A stretch of 64,000 nucleotides of DNA, taken from positions 41,540 to 105,539 of the forward strand of contig JANOBD010000034.1 in assembly GCA_031411495.1 (NCBI GenBank), written 5' to 3'. This stretch comes from JANOBD01 sp031411495. GTDB lineage: Bacteria > Planctomycetota > Phycisphaerae > Tepidisphaerales > Tepidisphaeraceae. Positions 32,131 through 39,607 of this stretch are shown here, piece by piece (within the stretch, counting starts at the first letter, position 1; every line of letters starts with the position of its first letter). Under the pieces are notes generated by a model. It was not told where the DNA came from. It did no database searches and saw nothing but the letters and a program-made list of their open reading frames with translations. Both the position numbers and the translations under genes were made by a program.

Positions 32131-34059
32131 ATGCCGATCAATCCAATGAGTCTCGGCCGCGTCAGCAACCTGGCGCGCGGCAACCTGATCCGCTCGACGG
32201 TAACCCGCACGCAGACGAACCTGCTCGCCGTCCAACAACAGTTGACGACCGGCAAGCGGCTTGCCGTCCCCAGCGACGACGCCGGCGACGCCGCCGTGGC
32301 CGCCTCTATCCGCAAGGTCCTCGAGCAGCGAGAGGCGTACAAGGCGAACCTCGACGCGGCCAACAGCCAGCTTTCCGAAGTCGATTCCTCGCTCTCGACG
32401 GTCACCGATCTGCTGAGGCAATCGCAACAGGTCGCGTCGGCGAATGTCGGCTCCGACGTCACTTCCGAAGCACGCTCCGCCGCGGCCGAGATCGTCGATT
32501 CCATCTACAACCAGATGCTTTCTGAAGGAAATCACAGGCTCAACGGGACGTACCTGTTCGGCGGCGACCGCTCGACGGATCCGCCTTTCGTCGAAGAGAA
32601 CGGCGGCGTGAAGTGGGTCGGCTCGAGCAACCTGCTGTCGAACGTTTACGACGAAGGCACGACGTCGCAGTTCCAGGCCGACGGTGGGGAAGTGTTCGGA
32701 GCGCTCTCCAGCCGCGTGCAGGGCACCGCCGACCTGACGCCGAGCCTGGCGCTCGACACGCGTCTTTCCGATCTCAATGGCGCGATCGGCAAGGGGATTC
32801 GGCTCGGCATCGTCAGGCTCTCGGATGGAACGACGACCGCGGATGTCGATCTGCGCGATGCGGATACGCTCGGCGACGTGATCGACAAGATCAATGACGC
32901 GGGCATCGGCTCGATCACCGCGTCGATCAACCCTGCCGGTACCGGCATCGACCTCGCCGCCGGCGCGGCCGACTCGGTCACGCTGACCGACGTGGGCGGC
33001 GGCAGTGCCGCGACCGATCTGGGCATTCTCACCTCGACCACACCCGGCGCCGGCGTGGCGGTGAATGGCGCTGCGGTTGGCGCGACGGTGACTTCGCTGA
33101 CGCTGCTCGCTTCGCTCAAGGGTGGCGCGGGTATGGACCTTTCGGGGCTGCTGATCAGCAACGGCAACGTCGACACGCCCATCGACCTCACGGGCGCAGT
33201 CACGGTGGAAGATCTCCTCAATCGGATCAACACGAGCAATGCGAACGTGAAGGCGCAGATCAACGCGACGGGGACCGGCATCGATATTCTCAATGCCGTC
33301 CAGGGCGCGCAGATGCGCATCGCCGAGAACGGCGGCACGACGGTTGCGGATCTGGGCGTGCGGAGCTTCGACACCGACACAAAGGTCGCCGACCTCAATC
33401 AAGGCAAGGGCATCACGCTCGTGCAAGGTCCGGAACTGCACATCACCGATTCGGCGGGCGTGGGGTTCGACGTCGAACTCGGCGGGCTCGAGACGGTGGG
33501 CGACGTGCTGGACGCGATCAACACTGCCGCCACGACCGCCGGCGCCGGTGTCACCGCCAGCTTTGCCAGCGCCACCAACGGCCTGGTGCTGACCGACACC
33601 GCCGCCGGCGCGGGAACGCTCGCGGCGGGCAACCTGAACTTCTCGTCGGCGACCAAAGAGCTGGGCATCGACTCCCCGGCGGCGGGCGGCGTCATCACCG
33701 GGACGGACATCGCGCCGGTCGAGTCGACCGGCATTTTCGCGAACCTCATCCGCCTGCGCAACGCCTTGCGAAACAACGACCAGAACGAGATCACCCGGGC
33801 CAGCGAACATATCGATACCGACCTGAATCGCGTGATCCGAGTGCGCGGCGAAGTGGGTGCTAAGGTGCAGGCCTTCGAAGCGCGGACCGAAACACTGGCC
33901 GACCAGAACGTCGCCACCAAGGCGATGCTCAGCGAGCTGGAGGATACGGATTTCACGGACGCGATCGTGCGGTTTCAGACGCTGCAGACCTCGCTCCAGG
34001 CGAGCATGCAGGCGGCCGGGCAGACGCTGAATCTGAGCCTGATGGATTTTCTCAGCTGA
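32131..34059 (+). CDS. flgL: Flagellar hook-associated protein 3 FlgL, enlarged
   Basis: 642 residues, about twice the usual FlgL. The conserved flagellin-like N-terminus is at ~1-140 (NLIRSTVTRTQTNLLAVQQQL, TGKRLAVPSDDAGDAA, LNGTYLFGG) and the C-terminus at ~555-642 (LRNALRNNDQNEI, ATKAMLSELEDTDFTDAIVR, LSLMDFLS). Between them, about 330 residues carry repeated hook-IN-like modules (TLGDVIDKINDAG, TVEDLLNRINTSN, TVGDVLDAINTAA, each with a following GTGIDL-like strand). These should form surface-exposed domains on the hook-filament junction. Confidence 0.88.
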   Translation: MPINPMSLGRVSNLARGNLIRSTVTRTQTNLLAVQQQLTTGKRLAVPSDDAGDAAVAASIRKVLEQREAYKANLDAANSQLSEVDSSLSTVTDLLRQSQQVASANVGSDVTSEARSAAAEIVDSIYNQMLSEGNHRLNGTYLFGGDRSTDPPFVEENGGVKWVGSSNLLSNVYDEGTTSQFQADGGEVFGALSSRVQGTADLTPSLALDTRLSDLNGAIGKGIRLGIVRLSDGTTTADVDLRDADTLGDVIDKINDAGIGSITASINPAGTGIDLAAGAADSVTLTDVGGGSAATDLGILTSTTPGAGVAVNGAAVGATVTSLTLLASLKGGAGMDLSGLLISNGNVDTPIDLTGAVTVEDLLNRINTSNANVKAQINATGTGIDILNAVQGAQMRIAENGGTTVADLGVRSFDTDTKVADLNQGKGITLVQGPELHITDSAGVGFDVELGGLETVGDVLDAINTAATTAGAGVTASFASATNGLVLTDTAAGAGTLAAGNLNFSSATKELGIDSPAAGGVITGTDIAPVESTGIFANLIRLRNALRNNDQNEITRASEHIDTDLNRVIRVRGEVGAKVQAFEARTETLADQNVATKAMLSELEDTDFTDAIVRFQTLQTSLQASMQAAGQTLNLSLMDFLS

Positions 34060-34071
34060 TCCCCCCGCGTC

Positions 34072-34087
34072 TGGCACGGCAGTTGCC
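34072..34087 (+). promoter_or_regulatory. Near-perfect sigma-54 promoter before the fliW-csrA leader
   Basis: TGGCACG, GCAG, TTGCC matches the sigma-54 consensus TGGCACG-N4-TTGCW at all but the last base. Predicted transcription start near 34098, that is, about 470 bases before fliW and right at the start of the GGA-hairpin region. Confidence 0.75.
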
Positions 34088-34097
34088 ATGATGTGGC

Positions 34098-34568
34098 ATG
34101 GAGTGGATCGGAAGCCGATTGCAGAGAGCAGACGGCCCCGAGGCGCAAAAAAGGCTGCCGGCAAGGCGCAGTGGTTGCCGGTGGCATCAAACGTGCAGAA
34201 AAGCCCGTGGAAACGGGCGTTTCCGGCTCGGAGATCGGGCGCGGAGACAGCACGCGGGCGGATGCTCGCGGCGGGTGCCGGGTGTGTGGCGCTCGCGGAC
34301 TCGATGCCGGATGCATCGCAGTTCAAAGTACAGACGCGATCGGCGTGACGGATTCACGCCGGGGCGTCGACCGGACGACGGAGTTGTCCGGATGGTGGAA
34401 CCTCGAAGCGCCGGCGCGAACGGATTCGCAAGGCGCACGAACGTAGCGGCGGTTCATCGCTGCCGTCTACGCAAGGCAAGTGGCAGACGCGGGGAGGCGC
34501 TACGCGGCGCTGACGCAGATGCCACGGATGACTAGCCGCAGAGCGCGGCAACAGAAACGGAGTTCTGA
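34098..34568 (+). ncRNA. Candidate CsrA-binding RNA (CsrB/RsmZ-like leader or sRNA)
   Basis: There is no protein-like frame in 471 bases, but 18 GGA triplets, about twice the number expected at this composition. Several sit in loops of hairpins: GCCCGT-GGAA-ACGGGC (34203-34218); GCGGGC-GGAT-GCTCGC (34254-34269, one G.U); CGATGC-CGGAT-GCATCG (34302-34318); CGGCGTGA-CGGAT-TCACGCCG (34341-34361); CCGGACGAC-GGA-GTTGTCCGG (34371-34391, one G.U); GCGAA-CGGA-TTCGC (34416-34429). A further hairpin at 34226-34240 has GGA at the loop edge. ACGGA recurs five times. This is what CsrA-titrating RNAs look like, and csrA is the second gene downstream. No U-rich terminator is visible, so it may be a 5' UTR rather than a free sRNA. 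Confidence 0.65.
34552..34567 (+). promoter_or_regulatory. Hairpin displaying the fliW ribosome binding site
   Basis: CAGAA (34552-34556) and TTCTG (34563-34567) pair perfectly around loop ACGGAG, which is the Shine-Dalgarno of fliW (ATG 34569). GGA in a loop over the RBS is a classic CsrA repression site. Confidence 0.6.
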
Positions 34569-35021
34569 ATGGACATCCAAACGACACGCTTCGGTGTGAT
34601 CAGTGTGGAAGACGACCGCATCATGACCTTCTCGCAGGGTCTGCTTGGCTTCCCTGAACATCAGCAGTTCGCGCTGATCCAGACGGGAGAAGAAAACTAC
34701 TTCTTCTGGCTGCAGAGTGTTGAGGACCCGAACCTTGCGTTCGTCATCACCGACCCGACCACGTTCTTCCGCGATTACACGGTCCAGGTCCGCGAGGAAA
34801 CGCAGGCCGAGATCGAGCTGGAAGACGTCAGCGACGCGCAGACCTTCGTGATCTGCAACAAGGTCGGCGAGTGGTTGACCGGAAATCTGCTGGGCCCGCT
34901 GGTGATCAATGTTCGAAATCGCCGGGGCTCGCAGATCGTTCTGACTGATAAGAAGTGGACTACCAGACAGCCCCTTCTGCGGCTCCAGCCGGAAGTCGTT
35001 CCGATGGCCAAGTCTGCCTGA
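34569..35021 (+). CDS. fliW: Flagellar assembly factor FliW
   Basis: 150 residues. Family features: TTRFGVISVEDDRIMTF, QGLLGFPEHQQFALI, FFWLQSVEDPNLAF, and a C-terminal LGPLVINVRNRRGSQIVL. FliW binds both flagellin and CsrA. When flagellin is exported, FliW is freed to bind CsrA and relieve repression of flagellin mRNA (known from Bacillus and Campylobacter). Here it lies next to csrA and flagellin, and its own RBS is in a GGA-loop hairpin. Confidence 0.92.
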   Translation: MDIQTTRFGVISVEDDRIMTFSQGLLGFPEHQQFALIQTGEENYFFWLQSVEDPNLAFVITDPTTFFRDYTVQVREETQAEIELEDVSDAQTFVICNKVGEWLTGNLLGPLVINVRNRRGSQIVLTDKKWTTRQPLLRLQPEVVPMAKSA

Positions 35022-35266
35022 TGGCGGTGCGTGGGACGGAAACCGCGCGTTGCTGCACAATCCGTCGAAACAGACCGGATTGATTAAGTAGACCCAGTCA
35101 TTGGACGAAACCGGAGAAAGTGAGATCGGCGCAGGCCTAACATTATGGGAACTCGGCTGTGGCAACGTGCCACGGCAAAGCCCCCGGATGTGAACGCCGC
35201 TGATCGATCTTGGAGCGCAAATCGCGATCCGATACGGATTCGATTTGCCGCAGGAAGGAGCCAGTC
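35022..35266. other. csrA leader region
   Basis: 245 bases without a gene. Contains GTGGCAACGTGCCAC (hairpin, 35160-35173), the string GGCAAAGCCCCCG (35174-35186, also found in the flagellin 2 leader at 44761-44773) and the long hairpin just before the RBS. Confidence 0.5.
35217..35248 (+). promoter_or_regulatory. Stable hairpin immediately upstream of the csrA RBS
   Basis: GCAAATCG (35217-35224) pairs with CGATTTGC (35241-35248), with inner ATCCG/CGGAT pairs and a two-base bulge. The Shine-Dalgarno CAGGAAGGAG begins two bases after it, so folding or protein binding here could control csrA translation. Confidence 0.5.
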
Positions 35267-35536
35267 ATGTTAGTGCTATCCCGTCAGGTCGACGAAACGA
35301 TCATGATCGGGGACGACATCGAAGTAACCGTGGTTGATATCCGCGGCGACAAGGTGCGTCTCGGAATTACCGCACCTAAAGCGATCGCGGTCCACCGCAA
35401 AGAGGTTTACGAGGCGATCAAGCGAGAAAACAAAGCTGCCGCCGAAGTGAAGCTCAAGCCGGAAGATCTTCCGTCGATTCCCAAGAACGGCCCCAAGCCA
35501 CCGACTGGTCCGAGTCAGAAAGACCCAAACACCTGA
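35267..35536 (+). CDS. csrA: Carbon storage regulator CsrA
   Basis: 89 residues from ATG 35267 after AGGAAGGAG. Canonical CsrA: MLVLSRQVDETIMIGDD, VTVVDIRGDKVRLGI, PKAIAVHRKEVYEAI. The RNA-binding residues (Leu4, Arg6 and the C-terminal strand VHRKEV with Arg) are present. A 30-residue Pro/Lys-rich tail extends beyond the dimer core; such tails contact FliW in FliW-dependent CsrA proteins (known for that group). It binds GGA in RNA hairpin loops, and suitable sites lie upstream and downstream of it. Confidence 0.95.
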   Translation: MLVLSRQVDETIMIGDDIEVTVVDIRGDKVRLGITAPKAIAVHRKEVYEAIKRENKAAAEVKLKPEDLPSIPKNGPKPPTGPSQKDPNT

Positions 35537-35687
35537 TCGCCTCCCAGGGCTCTCAGGGAACTCTTGAACGATTGACGACCAGCCGTGTTCAAGTGGCTTT
35601 GTGTTCAACGGAATGAACACCCACTTGCAGGGCAAGGCAATACAGAGCGTTCGCCAGACTAATCCGGGCAAGACACGCCCGCTCCCA

Positions 35688-35705
35688 GCAATCATGGAGG
35701 ATTGC
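35688..35705 (+). promoter_or_regulatory. Hairpin displaying the flagellin 1 RBS
   Basis: GCAATC (35688-35693) and GATTGC (35700-35705) pair perfectly around loop ATGGAG, which contains most of the Shine-Dalgarno; the ATG follows at 35708. This matches the CsrA site of Bacillus hag in placement. Confidence 0.65.
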
Positions 35706-35707
35706 GA

Positions 35708-37147
35708 ATGTCCCGCATCAATACCAACGTCCCTTCGTTAACCGCGCAGCGATCTCTGCAACGATCGCAGACCGGACTCAGCGATACACTTCAGCGCCTC
35801 AGCACCGGCCTGCGGATCAACCGCGGCGCCGACGATCCCTCGGGCCTGATCGCATCCGAAGGGCTTCGCTCAGAAATTACCGGTATCGACCAGGCGATCG
35901 GCAACTCGCAGCGAGCGAGCAACGTCATCGCCACCACCGAAGGCGCGCTCAACGAAGTCGCCTCGCTGCTTCTCAACGTCAAGAGCATGGTCATCGAAGC
36001 CGCCAACACCGGCGCGCTCTCGAAGGAAGAAATCGCCGCTAATCAGCTTCAGGTCGACTCGGCGATCGAATCGATCACCCGCATCAGCAACACCACCACC
36101 TTCGCCGGCCTGCGCCTGCTCGACGGGTCGCTCGATTACGTCACCAGCGGCGTGCAGAACACGCAGATTTCTTCGCTGCGCATCAGCCAGGCGAACTTCG
36201 GCGGCGCCGATGCGCTGCCGGTCGACGTGACCGTCATTACCAGTGCGAAGCCCGCGGAACTGCGGTTTAACGATGCGGGCATCGGCGGCGCGCCGATCAC
36301 ACTCGAGGTTCGCGGTCCAGAAGGCACGGACACCCAGACCTTCGCCGCCAGCGCCAGCTCCGACGACATCTACAACGCCATCAACAACCTCACGGATGTG
36401 ACCGGCGTCGAGGCGCGCTTCGTCAACGGGACGGATACGTCCAGCGGCATCGCGTTCGTCTCGACGACGTACGGGTCCAACTCCTTCGTCTCCGTCAGTG
36501 CACTGGGAACGACACCCTTCAACACGCAGGACACCGGCGGCAATTCATCCACCCGCGCAACCGGCCAGGACGTCGTCGCCACCATCAACGGCGCGCTCAC
36601 CACCGGCGATGGTCTGAATGTCAGCCTCAACACGCAGGGACTCGACCTGGATCTGACGCTCGACAAGTCGTTCGGCGTCGGCACAACGAGCTTTGCCATC
36701 ACCAGCGGCGGTTCGCTCTTCCAACTCGGGACCAAGGTCAGTTCGAATCAGCAGGTCAACATCGGCATCCAGTCGGTGGCGGCCAGCAGGCTCGGCAACC
36801 TTGATGTCGGCTTCCTCAATTCGGTGTCGAGCGGCGGCACCGCCTCGCTGACGACCGAAGCCGGACCGGCTGCGGCGAGCAAGATCCTCGAGGTCGCGAT
36901 CAAGCAGGTCGCGGTCATGCGAGGCCGACTCGGCGCGTTCGAAAAGAACACGCTCGACACCAACGTGAACTCGCTGAACATCGCAATGGAAAATGTCACT
37001 TCCAGCGAGAGCAAAATCCGCGACGCCGACTTCGCAAAAGAGACCGCCGACCTCACCCGCAATCAGATCCTCACACAGGCGGGCACCAGTGTCCTGGCGA
37101 CGGCGAACTCCTCGCCGCAGTCGGTGCTGAGCCTGCTGGGTCGGTAG
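35708..37147 (+). CDS. fliC: Flagellin 1
   Basis: 479 residues. N-terminal D0/D1: MSRINTNVPSLTAQRSLQ, LQRLSTGLRINRGADDPSGLIASE, then LNEVASLLLNVKSMV. The central variable region carries a hook-IN-like module (~155-235, LEVRGPEGTDTQTFAA). C-terminal D1/D0: AVMRGRLGAFEKNTLDTNVNSL, DADFAKETADLTRNQILTQAG and a final VLSLLGR. It follows csrA and has a CsrA-type hairpin over its RBS. A diverged paralogue lies at 44878. Confidence 0.93.
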   Translation: MSRINTNVPSLTAQRSLQRSQTGLSDTLQRLSTGLRINRGADDPSGLIASEGLRSEITGIDQAIGNSQRASNVIATTEGALNEVASLLLNVKSMVIEAANTGALSKEEIAANQLQVDSAIESITRISNTTTFAGLRLLDGSLDYVTSGVQNTQISSLRISQANFGGADALPVDVTVITSAKPAELRFNDAGIGGAPITLEVRGPEGTDTQTFAASASSDDIYNAINNLTDVTGVEARFVNGTDTSSGIAFVSTTYGSNSFVSVSALGTTPFNTQDTGGNSSTRATGQDVVATINGALTTGDGLNVSLNTQGLDLDLTLDKSFGVGTTSFAITSGGSLFQLGTKVSSNQQVNIGIQSVAASRLGNLDVGFLNSVSSGGTASLTTEAGPAAASKILEVAIKQVAVMRGRLGAFEKNTLDTNVNSLNIAMENVTSSESKIRDADFAKETADLTRNQILTQAGTSVLATANSSPQSVLSLLGR

Positions 37148-37189
37148 TCGCACAGGTGGTGACATCTGAGCGCCGCAAACAGCGGTAAC

Positions 37190-37212
37190 ACGATCATCGA
37201 TGGTCGTTTAAG
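37190..37212 (+). terminator. Weak hairpin after flagellin 1
   Basis: ACGATCA and TGGTCGT form a 7-bp stem with one G.U and loop TCGA, followed by TTAAG. Possible terminator about 45 bases after the flagellin stop; no strong U-tract. Confidence 0.3.
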
Positions 37213-37353
37213 AATGTCTGAGTCTGCATGGATTAGCAGAATCGTATATTGTTCGCCTCGCGTCGTTCCCTAGAGTGATCGGCTCCTGCCACCGCATCCG
37301 ATTTCGACTCCGGGTTTCGATACGCCTCATTCAACAAGAGGCAAAGGCTGAAC

Positions 37354-38583
37354 ATGAAAAAGCTCCTCGCCTTCGGCGCTACTCTCGCACTGACGCCTGT
37401 GGCGCTGGCCAATCCGTCCGTCTACGAGCCCGGCCATGACAGTGGCGTCGGGATCAATCTCTGGCGCGTCCATCCTTCGGCCACCACGGTCTCCCAGGAA
37501 ATCGTCGCCATGCGCAGCGCCGGCTTCCAGCAGGTCGCGCTGATCCCCATGGCATTTGCCGATACCGGCAACGGTCACATCAGCCGCAGCGACAACACCG
37601 GCTTCATCTCGCAGACGATGTCGGACAGCGAACTCGACGGCGCGATCCGCACCGCGAAATCGCTCGGCATGACGGTGACGGTTTCGCCGTTCATCCAGAC
37701 GCATGGCCTTGCGACCGGCCGGCAATTCATGAACTTCTCCGGCACAGCGGCGACGTCCTTCTGGGACGACTACGACTCGCTCACCAGCTCGTGGGCGCAG
37801 ATCGCGCAGGACGCCGGCGCCGATCGATATCTCGTCGGCTCCGAACTGTCGACGCTCGCCGACGACACCACGCACGCCGCCGCCTGGAACACCCTGATCT
37901 CCACCGCGAACTCGAAGTTCTCGGGAAAGATCGGTTACAACGAAACGCACTGGGATTATCGAGGCAGTCACCTCAAGACGATGATCTGGAACAACCCGAA
38001 CATCGACTTCATCAGCGTGTCGAGCTATCGCGATCTGGCGACCCCGGCGGCCGCGGATGCTTCAGGCGGCCCCGGCGATCCGACGTTTGTCGCCCACGTC
38101 AAGAACAACTTGAACACCTGGCTCGACTCCGAAGTGATCCCCTTCGCCGAAGCGCTCAATAACGGCACAGGCAAGCCGGTGGTGATGGGCGAACTTGGCG
38201 TGATCCCCGTGAATCGCGGCACGATCGATCCGTGGGACTGGACCAAGATCGCAGCCGACGAAAACACCATTCCTTACGACGAAAACGAGTCACGCAACGC
38301 GTTTCAAGGCGTCATGGAAGCACTCGACGGCCGTGCCGCCGACGTCGCCTCGATGAACCTGTGGATGTGGGGCTGGGAGGGCGGCTTCACAACCGAACCG
38401 TTCTATTTCAACCCGACGACGGTCGGGAATCCGTGGCCATGGAAACAGATCGTTCCCAAGTCGATGGCGGGCGCGGATTACATCGAATCGTTCCTGCACA
38501 GCGTGCCGGAACCCGCGTCGCTTGCCGGGTTCGGCATGGTTTCGATGATCGCGATCCGCCGGCGCAGCGCGCGCGGGAAGTGA
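37354..38583 (+). CDS. PEP-CTERM secreted TIM-barrel protein, glycoside hydrolase-like, 409 aa
   Basis: Signal peptide MKKLLAFGATLALTPVALA, then a beta/alpha barrel-like region (INLWRVHPSATTVSQEI, QQVALIPMAFA, MTVTVSPFIQ, YLVGSELSTLA, IGYNETHWD, FISVSSYRDL, PVVMGELGVI), whose spacing resembles GH113/GTA-type glycoside hydrolases; E in GSELS and E in MGELG could be catalytic. The C-terminus VPEPASLAGFGMVSMIAIRRRSARG is a PEP-CTERM sorting signal. Substrate not determinable. It separates the flagellin 1 gene from a minus-strand sugar-related pair. Confidence 0.75.
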   Translation: MKKLLAFGATLALTPVALANPSVYEPGHDSGVGINLWRVHPSATTVSQEIVAMRSAGFQQVALIPMAFADTGNGHISRSDNTGFISQTMSDSELDGAIRTAKSLGMTVTVSPFIQTHGLATGRQFMNFSGTAATSFWDDYDSLTSSWAQIAQDAGADRYLVGSELSTLADDTTHAAAWNTLISTANSKFSGKIGYNETHWDYRGSHLKTMIWNNPNIDFISVSSYRDLATPAAADASGGPGDPTFVAHVKNNLNTWLDSEVIPFAEALNNGTGKPVVMGELGVIPVNRGTIDPWDWTKIAADENTIPYDENESRNAFQGVMEALDGRAADVASMNLWMWGWEGGFTTEPFYFNPTTVGNPWPWKQIVPKSMAGADYIESFLHSVPEPASLAGFGMVSMIAIRRRSARGK

Positions 38584-38588
38584 GCCGA

Positions 38589-39605
38589 CTACTCTCCGCT
38601 CGGCGGCGCGACCGGTTGCCCCTCGGCGACGGGTTGTCCCAAGTCCGGCGAACCGTCCGCCGTCCACGTGAACTTCTGCGCCCGCGCCGATCGATCGCTA
38701 TACGTGACGTGCGCCGACGTCTTGGCGTGGTAGACGATCCAGTCCTCACGGCCGTCGGGCGATTTGAAAAACTGGTTGTGTCCCGGCCCGTACACGCCGG
38801 CCGAATCGTTTCGAGAGAACACGACCTTCTCGTGCTGCTTCCAACTTGATGGGTCCAGCGGGTCGGCGCGCTCATCCGCGACGAGCATCCCCAGGCGATA
38901 GTCCGGCGTGTCCGCTCCGCACATCGAGTAGACGAGAAAGACCTTCCCGCCATGGTCCAGGATGGCGGGGCCCTCGCGCACGTCGCGACATCCGAACCCG
39001 TCGGCCTTCAGGGCCACGCGATCACCCGCCAGAGTCCACGGATTGCTCATTTTCGAAATGAACAGTCCCTGACCGGTTTCGCTCGGCCGTCCGCACCAGA
39101 CGAAATACGTCTGTCCATTGGCCGCTTCGAAGACGGTACCGTCGATCGCGTAGTAGCGATCCTCCGGATCGGTCTTCAGCTGTGCCTTGAACGAGTAGGG
39201 CCCGCGGATGTCCTGGCCGGCGCTCTCGGCCACGAACATTCGATGCGACGGCTCGGCTTCGCCGCTCGCGGTGTAGAAGAGATACCATCGCGATTCGCCG
39301 GCCTCGTTCTTCAGGCGATGAAACTCGGGCGCCCAGATGTTCCGGCTGCGGCCCCCGGTCGAATCTTTCCAGACGACTTCATCCTCCGCGTCGGCGAGCT
39401 TCGAGAGGTGCTTCGCGTGGCGGAGTTTCACGTCCACGCCGCTCGTACTCGTCAGGTAGTACTCGCCATCAACGTACGCAAGCCACGGATCGGCCCCGTG
39501 ACGCTTGAGCGGATTCACAAATGGGGATGGCGTAGCGGGCGTCGTCGTCGGCGCGGCGCTGAGCGACAGTGCCGCCAGAGCGAGGATGGCAATCTTGAGC
39601 AGCAT
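38589..39605 (-). CDS. Glycoside hydrolase family 43-like enzyme, 338 aa
   Basis: The start at ATG 39605 gives a signal peptide (LLKIAILALAALSLSA). Five-bladed propeller features: base Asp in HGADPWLAYVDGEYY (~38), NIWAPEFHRL, pKa-modulating Asp in YYAIDGTVF, acid Glu in REGPAILDHGG, and YGPGHNQFF. GH43 enzymes remove arabinose or xylose side chains from plant or algal polysaccharides. It begins two bases after the amidohydrolase stop, so the two are co-transcribed. Confidence 0.82.
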   Translation of the reverse strand: MLLKIAILALAALSLSAAPTTTPATPSPFVNPLKRHGADPWLAYVDGEYYLTSTSGVDVKLRHAKHLSKLADAEDEVVWKDSTGGRSRNIWAPEFHRLKNEAGESRWYLFYTASGEAEPSHRMFVAESAGQDIRGPYSFKAQLKTDPEDRYYAIDGTVFEAANGQTYFVWCGRPSETGQGLFISKMSNPWTLAGDRVALKADGFGCRDVREGPAILDHGGKVFLVYSMCGADTPDYRLGMLVADERADPLDPSSWKQHEKVVFSRNDSAGVYGPGHNQFFKSPDGREDWIVYHAKTSAHVTYSDRSARAQKFTWTADGSPDLGQPVAEGQPVAPPSGE

Positions 39606-39607
39606 GA

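Noticed and set aside
34093..34446. Open frames of up to 145 codons in the flgL-fliW gap
   Set aside because: Three frames are open at once because of high GC, none has a good RBS, a known motif or coding-like codon pattern, and the first begins upstream of the predicted transcription start.
35100..35250. c-di-GMP-I riboswitch before csrA
   Set aside because: Only GCAAAGCC-CCCGG resembles the family; the first conserved segment and the 3' GGUAGC-type receptor are missing.
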